Shown piece by piece: positions 52,064 to 60,864 of a stretch of 64,000 nucleotides of DNA (its first letter is position 1; each line of letters begins with the position of its first letter). The notes beneath the pieces were generated by a model. It did not search any database, was not told the DNA's origin, and worked only from the letters and a program-made list of their open reading frames with translations. This DNA comes from JACNJF01 sp050288105 (GTDB taxonomy: Bacteria > Pseudomonadota > Gammaproteobacteria > GCA-001735895): assembly GCA_050288105.1 (NCBI GenBank), contig JBNKDE010000005.1, positions 62,001-126,000 on the forward strand. Reading direction: 5' to 3'. The position numbers and the translations under genes were made by a program.

Positions 52064-53398
52064 TTATCCCTTGAATGAGTCAACAGCTCGATTGATCCGG
52101 TTTTCCAGCATTTCCTGACGTCCAGATACTGGTTGAGGATCCAGATTCTGTGTTTCGACATAGTCGGCCAGGCTGGCCAGATCGTGTTGGTCGTTGAGGA
52201 TTTCAGCGCCAATTCCCGCTTTCCATCCACTGTAACGATTATCGATAAAGTCCTGCAGATCGTTTTTCTGATAAAGCTCGGCAGCGATCAGGAAAGCACG
52301 GGCAATCACATCCATACCGCCAACATGTCCGTGAAACAAGTCCATCGGGTCGATACTCTGGCGACGTAGTTTGGCATCGAAATTAAAACCACCGGTTGCA
52401 AAACCACCACCACGAATAATTTCATAACAGGCAACTACCAGTTCATCGACACTGTTCGGAAACTGGTCGGTATCCCAGCCGTTCTGGTAATCGCCACGAT
52501 TAGCATCGACACTGCCCAGAAAATCGAGCGAAGACGCAAGCGCGACTTCATGATGAAAACTATGCCCAGCGAGTGTGGCGTGGTTGACTTCAACATTAAC
52601 CTTAAATTCTTTTTCCAGGCCATAGCGCTGCAGAAAGCCATAAACCGTTGCTGTGTCATAGTCGTATTGATGTTTGGTCGGTTCCTGTGGTTTGGGCTCG
52701 ATGAGTAAGGTACCGTTAAAACCGATTTTGTGTTTGTAATCAACAACCATCGATAAAAAGCGTCCGAACTGGTCTGCTTCACGTTTCAGGTCGGTGTTTA
52801 ACAGGGTTTCGTAGCCTTCACGTCCGCCCCATAACACATAATTCAGTCCATTTAGCTTATGCGTGGCATCTATCGCATTCTTGATCTGTTGCGCCGCAAA
52901 GCTGAACACCTCAGGGCTGGGGTTGGTCGATGCGCCTGCCGCATAACGCCTGTTACTAAACAGGTTCGCAGTACCCCATAATAGCTTGATGCCGGTCTGC
53001 TGCATCTTTTCACCCGCAAGGTCGGTCATTTCTTCAAGGTTAGCGCGCGACTCTGCAACGCTGGTACCTTCCGGTGCGATATCGCGATCGTGAAAACAGA
53101 AGTACGGAGCGCCCAGTTTATTGATGAATTCAAAAGCAACATCCAGTTTCTGTCTGGCGGCAGACATGGGATCCTGTGTCGAGTTGATCCAGGGGCGTGC
53201 GAAGGTGCCTTCACCAAACACATCCGAACCATTCCAGCAGAAATTATGCCAGTAGCAAACAGCAAAACGCAGATGCTCAGACAGAGGTTTCCCCAGAACC
53301 TCACGCTCTGCATCATACCAGCGAAAAGCCAGTGGATTTTCAGAACTGGGGCCTTCGTAAGCAACGGGTTTATCCAGAGAGAAGAAATCAGTAGCCAT
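52064..53398 (-). CDS. xylA: xylose isomerase
   Basis: A 444-residue Mg/Mn-dependent isomerase turning D-xylose to D-xylulose. The start at 53398 (MATDFFSLDKP) has GAGG ahead; the frame from 53410 adds four residues. Catalytic and metal motifs are intact: FCFHDRDIAPEG (catalytic His), LLIEPKPQEPTKHQYDYD and VEVNHATLAGHSFHHEVALA, and VDANRGDYQNGWDTDQFP. It is first in the xylA-xylB-epimerase-oxidoreductase-xylR series, all on the minus strand. Confidence 0.95.
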   Translation of the reverse strand: MATDFFSLDKPVAYEGPSSENPLAFRWYDAEREVLGKPLSEHLRFAVCYWHNFCWNGSDVFGEGTFARPWINSTQDPMSAARQKLDVAFEFINKLGAPYFCFHDRDIAPEGTSVAESRANLEEMTDLAGEKMQQTGIKLLWGTANLFSNRRYAAGASTNPSPEVFSFAAQQIKNAIDATHKLNGLNYVLWGGREGYETLLNTDLKREADQFGRFLSMVVDYKHKIGFNGTLLIEPKPQEPTKHQYDYDTATVYGFLQRYGLEKEFKVNVEVNHATLAGHSFHHEVALASSLDFLGSVDANRGDYQNGWDTDQFPNSVDELVVACYEIIRGGGFATGGFNFDAKLRRQSIDPMDLFHGHVGGMDVIARAFLIAAELYQKNDLQDFIDNRYSGWKAGIGAEILNDQHDLASLADYVETQNLDPQPVSGRQEMLENRINRAVDSFKG

Positions 53399-53534
53399 AA
53401 GCAGCCTCATGTAATGTAAATTGGATCAGCCTAAAGTCTACGCTGAGAAATTTACAAATTCATCCGTAGAAACCTGCTTAATAAAATATCGTAAAGGGGA
53501 TGGAAGAATTAATAAAAGGGGGCGGAGGAATTAA

Positions 53535-53554
53535 TTTTTGATCAATCCATCTGC
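53535..53554. repeat. 20-bp direct repeat, right copy
   Basis: Identical to 39863-39882. It is preceded by a tandem GGA-rich pair ending AGAATTAAT and AGGAATTAAT. Together the copies bracket the xylose block. Confidence 0.8.
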
Positions 53555-53588
53555 TAACGAGGCCTTGTGCGATGCAATTGGCCTGGTT

Positions 53589-53756
53589 TTAGGGGCTGGA
53601 GATGTTTGGCGTGTAAATGCCTTCCGTTGTTGAGATATCGTTGGCGATGCGGCGCTTCAGGGCGTTGTCGAATTCGGTGGCGTCCTGATTAAATAGCCCG
53701 TAGCACCTCAAGGCGCTTTGCAGATCCACAGAGGTGCCCAGGTATTCGTACGCCAC
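53589..53756 (-). pseudogene. 55-residue C-terminal gene fragment
   Basis: One minus-strand frame is open from a GTG (immediately after a stop) to TAA, giving VAYEYLGTSVDLQSALRCYG and then a stretch ending GIYTPNISSP. It reads like the C-terminal end of a larger protein, with coding-like composition but no start region. The family was not recognised. It lies between the right copy of the 20-bp repeat and lutC, in keeping with debris at a rearrangement boundary. Confidence 0.4.
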
Positions 53757-53775
53757 TCAGCGTTCGCGTGCCTGC

Positions 53776-54417
53776 TTAATCAATTATCAACACAATCAAC
53801 TGCTGTGGCCCATGGATTCCATAGGCCAGGGTCTGCTCTATGTCTGCTGTTTTGGAAGGCCCGGAAATCAATAAGGCATTGGTCGGCATGTGTTCGGCCC
53901 AGTTCTGTTGTTCGACAACCTGTGCGAAAGACTCGTAAATGGAATCTGCTTTGACTAGCGCGATATGTACAGGAGGTACTAAGGACATCAGGCGAGGTTC
54001 GGCTGGAGTCGGCCACAGGATCAGACTGCCGGTTTCGGCGATGGCGCCTAAGGTGCCTGTAAGGCCAACATCCACCTTCTGGAATAATTCGGGTTTCCAG
54101 CTTTCGATGGATTGATCGTATTCTCTAAACTGCAATGACTGATCAGCTACAGATTTTAGTAATCGAGCTTCCTCAGTCTCACCGATCAGGATGTTGTGTA
54201 ATCCACGCTGGGGCAGTTGCTGGTTAATCCAGTCCACCCAGTTTTTGCCTTTCAGGTTGACAACTTCGGTATGCACATCGGTCATACATTTTGTAAAACG
54301 CTGTTCTTTTTCTTGCTGACTCCAGCCATATGAGGGCAGGTAGCGTTCAGGTGCTGTACTTGCCGGTTGTCGACTTTCGCGTAAACGGGCCAGAATAGAT
54401 TCGCGTGCATTACTCAT
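53776..54417 (-). CDS. lutC: L-lactate utilization protein LutC
   Basis: A 213-residue LUD-domain protein from the ATG at 54417 (MSNARESILARL), overlapping the lutB stop by eight bases. The longer frame from 54504 looks spurious. The LUD signature GLTGTLGAIAETGSLILWPT and the AEPRLMSLVPPVHIALVKA strand are clear, with INQQLPQRGLHNILIG upstream. It is the third part of the LutABC L-lactate oxidase complex, which passes electrons into the respiratory chain. Confidence 0.92.
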   Translation of the reverse strand: MSNARESILARLRESRQPASTAPERYLPSYGWSQQEKEQRFTKCMTDVHTEVVNLKGKNWVDWINQQLPQRGLHNILIGETEEARLLKSVADQSLQFREYDQSIESWKPELFQKVDVGLTGTLGAIAETGSLILWPTPAEPRLMSLVPPVHIALVKADSIYESFAQVVEQQNWAEHMPTNALLISGPSKTADIEQTLAYGIHGPQQLIVLIID

Positions 54418-55831
54418 TGTCAAAGCCCTCTTTGCGTGCCAGTTCCTGCAGGCTGTTAGCGGCGGGTTTGGGCGCGCTTCGATAACGCGTCCACACGCCC
54501 ACATTGGAAGGGGTTAGAAAGCGTAGTCGAGTGGCAAACCAACGAAATGTTCGATACATGGCTGGATTAGCGTACAGCGTTTTCCAGACAGTCCAGCTGA
54601 TTAATTCCCTTTTTTTGCGCAAGCTGCCTTTGCCTTTGACGTGCGCATCCGATCTTTGCGCATTAACCGATTCTGCTCTTAGGCGATTGATCAGTTTGGG
54701 TAGGGGAATACGTACCGGACAGACTTCGCCGCAGGCTCCACATAGCGTGCAGGCGGAGGTGAGGGTGCCGATTTTATCTATACCCATACGTTGTGGTTCC
54801 AGCACTGTTCCTATCGGACCGGGGTAGGTGGTGCCGTAGGCATGGCCACCCAGTTGTACATATACGGGGCAATGATTGATGCAGGTGCCGCAGCGTATAC
54901 AGCGCAGTACATCGAGCAGTTCATCGTCCATGCGGATTTCAGAGCGGCGGTTGTCCAGCAATACCAGATGTACCTGCTGTGGACCGTCTTTTTCATCCGG
55001 CTGTCGCGGGCGGCTGATCATATTGAAATAGGTGGATATCGGTTGCCCGGTAGCGGTTCGGGTCAGGATATTCAGCAAGGGTGGAATATCTGATAATTTA
55101 GCGATGACCTTTTCGATGCCGGTAATGGCGATATGGATATTAGGGGCCGTAGTGGTGAGACGGCCATTACCTTCGTTCTCGACCAGGCAGATGGTGCCTG
55201 TTTCAGCCACGGCAAAATTGACGCCGGATATGCCTGCATCGGCATTGGCAAATTTATCGCGTAGGATTTTACGTGCCATAGCGGTCATTTCTTCAATGTC
55301 TTCAGAGTACCCTAGCTCTGGGTAATGTTTATGGAACAGCTCAGCAACCTCGATACGGTTCTTATGGATCGCAGGGGCAATGATATGTGAAGGCGGTTCG
55401 TTTGCGAGCTGGATAATGAATTCACCGAGGTCTGATTCAATGACCTCTATACCGCGTTTAATCAGGTAGTCATTCATTTCGGTTTCTTCTGAAACCATCG
55501 ATTTTCCTTTCACCAGTGATTTAGCATCTGTCCTTTGTAAAATATCGTAAATGATCTCATTGGCCTCGGCACCATTACTGGCCCAATGAACCTGAATACC
55601 ATTCTCGGTCATTTTGGCTTCCAGTTGCTCCAGCAGCTCGGGCAGGTTCTTTAATGAATAGGCGCGGATAGCAGCAGCCTGATCGCGTAATGCCTGGAGT
55701 TCGCTTTCGTCGCTTAATGACTCGGCGCGTTTCTCCATCAGGCCACTCATGGCGCTACGGAAATTACGCCGTGCCTGATCATTATGCAGGGCGTCGTCGA
55801 TGCGATGCTTAAACGCTTCAGTTTGATTCAT
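54410..55831 (-). CDS. lutB: L-lactate utilization iron-sulfur protein LutB
   Basis: A 473-residue protein of the LutB/LldF type. The N-terminal LUD-like part includes KSLVKGKSMVSEETEMN and ISGVNFAVAETGTICLVENE. Two 4Fe-4S motifs are at CIRCGTCINHCPVYVQLGGH near residue 310 and CTLCGACGEVCPVRIPLPKL. The charged C-terminal part is typical. It works with LutA and LutC in oxidising L-lactate to pyruvate. It overlaps lutA by 14 bases and lutC by eight. Confidence 0.95.
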   Translation of the reverse strand: MNQTEAFKHRIDDALHNDQARRNFRSAMSGLMEKRAESLSDESELQALRDQAAAIRAYSLKNLPELLEQLEAKMTENGIQVHWASNGAEANEIIYDILQRTDAKSLVKGKSMVSEETEMNDYLIKRGIEVIESDLGEFIIQLANEPPSHIIAPAIHKNRIEVAELFHKHYPELGYSEDIEEMTAMARKILRDKFANADAGISGVNFAVAETGTICLVENEGNGRLTTTAPNIHIAITGIEKVIAKLSDIPPLLNILTRTATGQPISTYFNMISRPRQPDEKDGPQQVHLVLLDNRRSEIRMDDELLDVLRCIRCGTCINHCPVYVQLGGHAYGTTYPGPIGTVLEPQRMGIDKIGTLTSACTLCGACGEVCPVRIPLPKLINRLRAESVNAQRSDAHVKGKGSLRKKRELISWTVWKTLYANPAMYRTFRWFATRLRFLTPSNVGVWTRYRSAPKPAANSLQELARKEGFDNE

Positions 55832-56561
55832 AACAACGCTCCATTAAGAATTCGGCAATATGCTGGGTGTGCGGGCAATTGCCCTGTTTTTCAAATGCAC
55901 CCCCGATATTCATCAGGCAGCCACAATCCTGCGAGATGACACGTTCGGCACCCGTTGCACGCAGGCTATCGGTTTTATCCTTTACCATCGCACCCGAGAT
56001 ATCGCCCTGTTTTACCGCGAATGTGCCGCCAAATCCACAGCATTCGGGTTTTCGTTGCTGTGTCAGGACTTCAACCTTATCCAGTTGCGCAACCAGGGTC
56101 TCAATATGTTCTGCAACCCCCATTTCGCGACGTGCGGAGCAGGAGGTATGAATAGCAACCCTGGTTGGTTCACCCAGATCCTTGAGTTTTAGCTGCAGGG
56201 TGTTAACCAGAAACTCGGTGAGTTCATAAGTGCGTGCAGCAATATCGATGGCCTGCGCTTCGTCGGCTTGTCCGGCGAATAGTTCCGGCCAGTGATGCTT
56301 GATCATGCCGGCGCATGAGCCGGATGGCACGACGACAGGAAGATTCCTGGGGAAACAGCTTAATAGCTGGCGCGCGACGTCGAGTGCTTCGTCACGATAG
56401 CCTGAATTAAAGGCAGGCTGACCGCAACAGGTCTGATTGTCGGGGAAGATGACACGCACACCAGCGTTGCGAATCAGTTGCATGCCTGCCAGTCCTGCTT
56501 TGGGGTAGAGCAGGTCGATCAGGCAGGTGCCAAAAAAATAGATTTCCTGTGGTTGAGACAT
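55818..56561 (-). CDS. lutA: L-lactate utilization protein LutA
   Basis: A 247-residue CCG-domain iron-sulfur protein (LldE/GlpC-like). Two cysteine-rich motifs are seen: NQTCCGQPAFNSGYRDEAL and PECCGFGGTFAVKQGDISG, with TCSARREMGVAEHIETL-like context between them. It is the first structural gene of lutABC, and its ATG shares one base with the lutR stop (TAATG). Confidence 0.94.
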   Translation of the reverse strand: MSQPQEIYFFGTCLIDLLYPKAGLAGMQLIRNAGVRVIFPDNQTCCGQPAFNSGYRDEALDVARQLLSCFPRNLPVVVPSGSCAGMIKHHWPELFAGQADEAQAIDIAARTYELTEFLVNTLQLKLKDLGEPTRVAIHTSCSARREMGVAEHIETLVAQLDKVEVLTQQRKPECCGFGGTFAVKQGDISGAMVKDKTDSLRATGAERVISQDCGCLMNIGGAFEKQGNCPHTQHIAEFLMERCYESN

Positions 56562-57325
56562 TATTTGGGCTCCGCAGGGTTAAGGATGGATGCCTGGCGC
56601 AGGAAGCGTTCATGGCGCGCCTGCTCCTGGTCAATACTCTGTAAGGATTCTTCAACAAATGCGAGGTGTGTTTGCGCTGCATGACGCGCTGCATCCGGGT
56701 CTCCCTGGACGACGGCCTGCATCAGTTTTTCATGCTGGTCGGATAGCGGTTCAAACACACGGGGGATGGTATATAGCTTATCCAGGTTATGTTTAATGGT
56801 GCGTTGAAGTACGGTAAACAGGCTGCGCATGGTGTGCAGGAGTACAATATTATGCGAAGCTTCGGTTATTGATAGATGAAAGGCTGCATCAGCCATTGCT
56901 TCATCCATAGGATTATTGTTATTGTGGTGCAGGCTAATCATGCGCTCGAATGCCTTCTGGATATTGTAGCGATCGACGTCGGTTGCCCGAATTGCCGCAA
57001 AATAGGCTGCCTGGCCATCCAGAGCGTGGCGCACCTCAAGTACGTCGTAGCGAGATTCAGGGTGATTCTGCAATATTTCAAGCAAGGGATCGACTATGCC
57101 GTCTTCCAGTGCTTCGCTGATATAGGTGCCGCCTCCATGACGTGAGGTTACCAGGCCTTTGCTGGCGAGATTCTTAATCGCTTCACGTAGCGAAGGGCGA
57201 GACACACCGAGGCGCTCCGACAGTTTGCGCTCGGCGGGTAAACGTTCTCCGGGCTTTAACGAGCCATCCGCAATCATCTGCTCTAGCTGAGTAGTGATCT
57301 GATCAGACAGGGTGGTTTTCTTCAT
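56561..57325 (-). CDS. GntR/FadR-family regulator of the lactate genes
   Basis: A 254-residue FadR-type regulator. The winged helix-turn-helix is LKPGERLPAERKLSERLGVS followed by RPSLREAIKNLASKGLVT and a Gly-rich wing (RHGGGTYI). The FCD ligand domain has VLEVRHALDGQAAYFAAIRA and AFHLSITEASHNIVLLH with metal-binding-type Asp and His residues. It is like LldR and PdhR. Palindromes of the ATTGGT-N3-ACCAAT kind lie at 57349-57363, next to its own start, and near dctP, so it likely represses both units until lactate (or pyruvate) binds. Confidence 0.88.
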   Translation of the reverse strand: MKKTTLSDQITTQLEQMIADGSLKPGERLPAERKLSERLGVSRPSLREAIKNLASKGLVTSRHGGGTYISEALEDGIVDPLLEILQNHPESRYDVLEVRHALDGQAAYFAAIRATDVDRYNIQKAFERMISLHHNNNNPMDEAMADAAFHLSITEASHNIVLLHTMRSLFTVLQRTIKHNLDKLYTIPRVFEPLSDQHEKLMQAVVQGDPDAARHAAQTHLAFVEESLQSIDQEQARHERFLRQASILNPAEPK

Positions 57326-57348
57326 TTAATTTCCTGATTATTCATAAT

Positions 57349-57363
57349 ATTGGTAAGACCAAT
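57349..57363. promoter_or_regulatory. FadR/PdhR-type operator near the regulator gene
   Basis: ATTGGTAAGACCAAT is a perfect palindrome of the TTGGT-N3-ACCAA type typical of PdhR and LldR regulators, 24 bases before the regulator ATG. Confidence 0.75.
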
Positions 57364-57610
57364 TTACTGAATTGTATCTATTCTAACTTTTGTTTCAAGC
57401 CGGGAACATATAATTTTTAATTCTTTAGCAAAATAACGCCCTCTATTCAGCTGGAATAATAAATATCAAATTATAAAATTAGCTTGTTAAACAGCTATTT
57501 AATTGGGTATCAGTAAAAATAATCCAAATAATTATTCATTTTCAAATAGATTGAAGGTCTTTTTCAATTTCCATTTATCCTTGACTTCTTAAAAACTTAA
57601 CAACAGAATA

Positions 57611-57627
57611 AATTGGACTTACCAATT
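57611..57627. promoter_or_regulatory. second FadR/PdhR-type operator near dctP
   Basis: AATTGGACTTACCAATT has AATTGG/CCAATT arms, with one mismatch to the ATTGGT-N3-ACCAAT form, 62-78 bases upstream of the dctP ATG. Confidence 0.65.
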
Positions 57628-57688
57628 TACCAAATGATTGGTATTGGCATTGAGTTCAAAAATTAAACAGTTAGAGAGGAAATAGATA

Positions 57689-58771
57689 ATGAAGAAGTCC
57701 TTAGTCACATTGAGCAGCGTTACTGCTTTGGCGGTCATGCTGTCGGTAAGCCCTGTGTACGCCGCGAAAAAGGTTTTATTAAAGGTTCCCGTCTGGTTTG
57801 GTACCCATCTAACCGGTCTGGGATCAACACCGAAATGGCTGGCGGAGCAAGTCGATGATTTATCTGGCGGCTCGGTTAAGATCAAAATTTACGAACCAGG
57901 TAAGCTGGTACCACCTAAGGAAATGCTGGAATCCGTATCCAAGGGTCAGGTTAATGCAGGCTGGACGACGCCAGGCTATAACACCGGTTTACTGGGTCAG
58001 AAAGGCGCTATTTTCTCTGCGGTCCCTTTCGGTCCTGATGCGCCAGAATTTCTGGCCTGGATTTATTACGGAGATGGACGCCAGTTATGGCAGGAAGTCT
58101 ACGACAGCGCAGGTTATAACGTACATTCGATTCCCTGTTCGATCATTGCTCCAGAAACCTCGGGCTGGTTTTCCAAGCCTATCGACAAACCGGAAGATCT
58201 GAATGGACTGCGCATGCGTTTCTTTGGGCTGGGTGCACTGGTCATGGAGAAGCTGGGCGTTTCCACTTCACTGTTGCCTTCCAAGGAAATATTCCCCGCG
58301 CTGGAAAAGGGCGCGATTGATGCGACTGAGTTTTCCATGCCTGCAATCGATCAGCTACTTGGTTTTTCAAAAATCCTTAAATACAACTACTTCCCCGGAT
58401 GGCATCAGCCAGCCACCATGTTTGACCTGATTATCAATAAAGATACCTGGAACGGTATGGACAAGCAGCAGCAGTCTGTCGTGGAAATGGGTTGTAAGGC
58501 CGCGATGCTGGATGGTCTGGCATTGGGTGAAGCGATCCAGTTTCCGGTGATGAAAAAGAACCTTGAGAATGGTGTGGAAAATCGCTACTGGTCGGATGAA
58601 ATGCTGAATGCATTCAGATCCAAGTGGGCAGAAGTGGTTGCCGAAGAAGGAGCCAAAGATCCGGAGTTCAAACGTATTTACGATAATCTGGAAGCTTTCC
58701 GTGCAGATTACAAAATCTGGAACGAATGGGCCTTCCTGCCTCGTCCTGGCACAAAACGTATTGAAAAATAA
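57689..58771 (+). CDS. dctP: TRAP transporter substrate-binding protein DctP
   Basis: A 360-residue periplasmic solute receptor with signal peptide (VTALAVMLSVSPVYAAKK). The DctP family features are HLTGLGSTPKWLAEQVDDLSGG, KPEDLNGLRMRFFGLGALVMEK with the substrate-binding Arg, and GAIDATEFSMPAIDQLLGFS. It resembles receptors for monocarboxylates or 2-oxo acids. Divergent to lutABC, upstream of dctQM and a D-lactate dehydrogenase, it most likely binds lactate. AGAGAGGAAA precedes the ATG. A GC-rich hairpin follows the stop. Confidence 0.93.
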   Translation: MKKSLVTLSSVTALAVMLSVSPVYAAKKVLLKVPVWFGTHLTGLGSTPKWLAEQVDDLSGGSVKIKIYEPGKLVPPKEMLESVSKGQVNAGWTTPGYNTGLLGQKGAIFSAVPFGPDAPEFLAWIYYGDGRQLWQEVYDSAGYNVHSIPCSIIAPETSGWFSKPIDKPEDLNGLRMRFFGLGALVMEKLGVSTSLLPSKEIFPALEKGAIDATEFSMPAIDQLLGFSKILKYNYFPGWHQPATMFDLIINKDTWNGMDKQQQSVVEMGCKAAMLDGLALGEAIQFPVMKKNLENGVENRYWSDEMLNAFRSKWAEVVAEEGAKDPEFKRIYDNLEAFRADYKIWNEWAFLPRPGTKRIEK

Positions 58772-58785
58772 TTTGTAGCAGGTAT

Positions 58786-58810
58786 TCGCAGCGGATTTAT
58801 TCCGCTGCGA
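58786..58810 (+). terminator. intercistronic hairpin between dctP and dctQ
   Basis: Ten-bp arms TCGCAGCGGA and TCCGCTGCGA with a five-base loop, then TATTTTAATT. This could terminate part of the transcripts and raise receptor dose over the permease. Confidence 0.65.
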
Positions 58811-58830
58811 TATTTTAATTGGGAGGTAGT

Positions 58831-59478
58831 ATGAGTGCATCTAGTGTTAAACAACAGCAATATCAAATACCTGTAGTCGTATTTTTAAATTCCATTGTAA
58901 AGCGAGTGGCTGAAACCACTGCCTGGCTCAATGTGGTACTGGTTGCAGTAATACTGGTCCAGGTAGTTCTACGTTATGGTTTTAATCATGGCCTGGTGCC
59001 GTTAGAGGAGCTAATCTGGCACCTTTATTCGATTTCTTTTATGTTTGGTATGGCTTACTCCATTACCAACGATTCGCATATTCGGGTAGATATCGTACAT
59101 ATGAATCTACCGCGCAAAACTCAGCATATTCTGGAAATACTGGGGATAATCTTCCTGTTGATACCTTTTCTGTGGGTGCTGTTTGACCATAGCCTGGGCT
59201 GGGCTATCGAAGCCTTCCGGGTGAACGAAGCTTCCGCTAATCCTACCGGCTTGCCCTATCGATGGGTCATTAAATCAGTAGTGCCGATGACGATGCTGTT
59301 AATGTTTATAGCTGCTCTGGCACGATTAATACAGGAGCTTCTGTTATTAATGCATATCGGTAAAGAACCTGAAGAACTCTATCCGGGGCGGGTATCGGCG
59401 ATGCGTAGTTTCTTTCACCTGCAACCTGTAGATCAGGATCAGAATTCAAAGCATGGGGGAGACTCAAATGCATCTTGA
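58831..59478 (+). CDS. dctQ: TRAP transporter small permease DctQ
   Basis: A 215-residue protein with four membrane segments. The start at 58831 is fixed by GGGAGG (58821-58826); the longer frame from a TTG at 58819 lacks this. The typical DctQ stretch is VLVAVILVQVVLRYGFNHGL, followed by LEELIWHLYSISFMFGMAYS and DSHIRVDIVHMNLPRKTQ. It overlaps dctM by 11 bases. Confidence 0.93.
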   Translation: MSASSVKQQQYQIPVVVFLNSIVKRVAETTAWLNVVLVAVILVQVVLRYGFNHGLVPLEELIWHLYSISFMFGMAYSITNDSHIRVDIVHMNLPRKTQHILEILGIIFLLIPFLWVLFDHSLGWAIEAFRVNEASANPTGLPYRWVIKSVVPMTMLLMFIAALARLIQELLLLMHIGKEPEELYPGRVSAMRSFFHLQPVDQDQNSKHGGDSNAS

Positions 59479-60862
59479 ACCGGAAAATTATTTAGTTATC
59501 GCAATGTTTGTGACCTTCATTGCGCTGTTGTTCACCGGTTTCCCCGTCGCCTGGGTGCTGGCTGGAGTGGGTGTCGGCTTTGCAGGAGTTGCTTACTGGA
59601 CCGACAGTATGGACTGGACGGTTACCGGTCTGGATTACAACACTTTGGGCCTGCTGACCGGGCGTATCTTCGGTATCATGGATAACTGGGTGCTGGTGGC
59701 ATTGCCTATGTTTATCTTTATGGGACTAATGCTGGACAAATCCGGCGTTGCCGAGCGCATGATGTTTTCCATGCAAAAGCTGTTTGGCAATATTAAGGGT
59801 GGTCTGGCAATCACGGTAACATTAATTGGTATTATCCTGGCTGCTTCTACAGGCATTATAGGGGCCTCAGTGGTGCTGCTGGGCGTGATGTCGATTCCAG
59901 TAATGCTGAACCAGCAATATCATAAACCTCTGGCGCTGGGTACTGTAGCGGCATCTGGATGTCTGGGTATTTTGATACCACCCTCTATTATGCTGGTTAT
60001 TATGGGCGATCAGCTTGGTGTCTCGGTAGGTGATTTATTCATGGGGGCGGTATTCCCTGGCATTATCCTGGGTGTTTTATACATTATCTATATCTTAATC
60101 TATGGATGGTTGAAGCCAGAAAATGCACCATTAGCCGCGGACTATAAAGAAATACGCTTGCAGGATGTGATGCAGGTGATGCTGGATATAGTGCCGCCAG
60201 CGATTTTGATTCTTGCAGTTTTGGGGTCGATTTTTATGGGTATAGCCACTGTGACAGAGGCCTCTGGTATAGGTGCGCTAGGTGCGACTGTGCTTTCGGC
60301 TGTGTATAAACGCCTGGACTGGACGGTACTCAAGGAAGTTGTGCTCAACACCATGAATACTACCGCCTATATCTTTGCGATTTTTGTTGGTGCAACCGTG
60401 TTTGCGCTGGTGCTGCGCGAATGTGGTGGTGATGAGTTGATCGAATCCGCGCTCAACGGTTTAGGTCTGGGACCCTATGCTTTAATCACTGTGGTTTTAT
60501 TGATGGTGTTCGTGCTGGGATTTTTCCTGGACTGGATTGAAATCAGTTTAATCATGCTGCCTTTACTCAGGCCGGTTATCGCTGGGCTGGATTTACAGGT
60601 GGATGGCTTTGGCGTGGTCGATAATCCTAATCTGGTGTGGTTTGCGCTACTGGTTGCAGTGACATTGCAAACCTCATTTCTGACACCACCGGTAGGCTTT
60701 GCGCTTTTCTATCTGAAAGGTGTTTGCCCTCCTGATGTGAAACTGACTGATATTTATCGTGGCGTGATACCTTTTATTATATTGCAGCTGGTTGGACTGG
60801 GTCTTGTGTTTGCATTCCCGCAGTTGGTCACCTGGTTACCTTCGGTGGCGTATGGTAATTGA
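59468..60862 (+). CDS. dctM: TRAP transporter large permease DctM
   Basis: A 464-residue polytopic permease from the ATG at 59468, which has GGGGGAG upstream. Motifs include PMFIFMGLMLDKSGVAERMM, AASTGIIGASVVLLGVMSIP, VAASGCLGILIPPSIMLVI and LGFFLDWIEISLIMLPLLRP. These match the DctM/TRAP-T large subunit that performs sodium-driven solute import. It is followed by the D-lactate dehydrogenase gene, whose frame begins a few bases past its stop. Confidence 0.94.
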   Translation: MHLEPENYLVIAMFVTFIALLFTGFPVAWVLAGVGVGFAGVAYWTDSMDWTVTGLDYNTLGLLTGRIFGIMDNWVLVALPMFIFMGLMLDKSGVAERMMFSMQKLFGNIKGGLAITVTLIGIILAASTGIIGASVVLLGVMSIPVMLNQQYHKPLALGTVAASGCLGILIPPSIMLVIMGDQLGVSVGDLFMGAVFPGIILGVLYIIYILIYGWLKPENAPLAADYKEIRLQDVMQVMLDIVPPAILILAVLGSIFMGIATVTEASGIGALGATVLSAVYKRLDWTVLKEVVLNTMNTTAYIFAIFVGATVFALVLRECGGDELIESALNGLGLGPYALITVVLLMVFVLGFFLDWIEISLIMLPLLRPVIAGLDLQVDGFGVVDNPNLVWFALLVAVTLQTSFLTPPVGFALFYLKGVCPPDVKLTDIYRGVIPFIILQLVGLGLVFAFPQLVTWLPSVAYGN

Positions 60863-60864
60863 CC

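Larger units (their letters stand above)
57326..57688. other. 363-base divergent regulatory region of lutR-lutABC and dctPQM-dld
   Basis: No gene. It is A+T-rich and carries the candidate operators at 57349-57363 and 57611-57627, with a further ACCAA-N4-TTGGT motif at 57629-57642. Confidence 0.7.

Noticed and set aside
58367..58840. 157-residue minus-strand frame opposite dctP
   Set aside because: Overlaps a well-supported gene; no start signals or domains.
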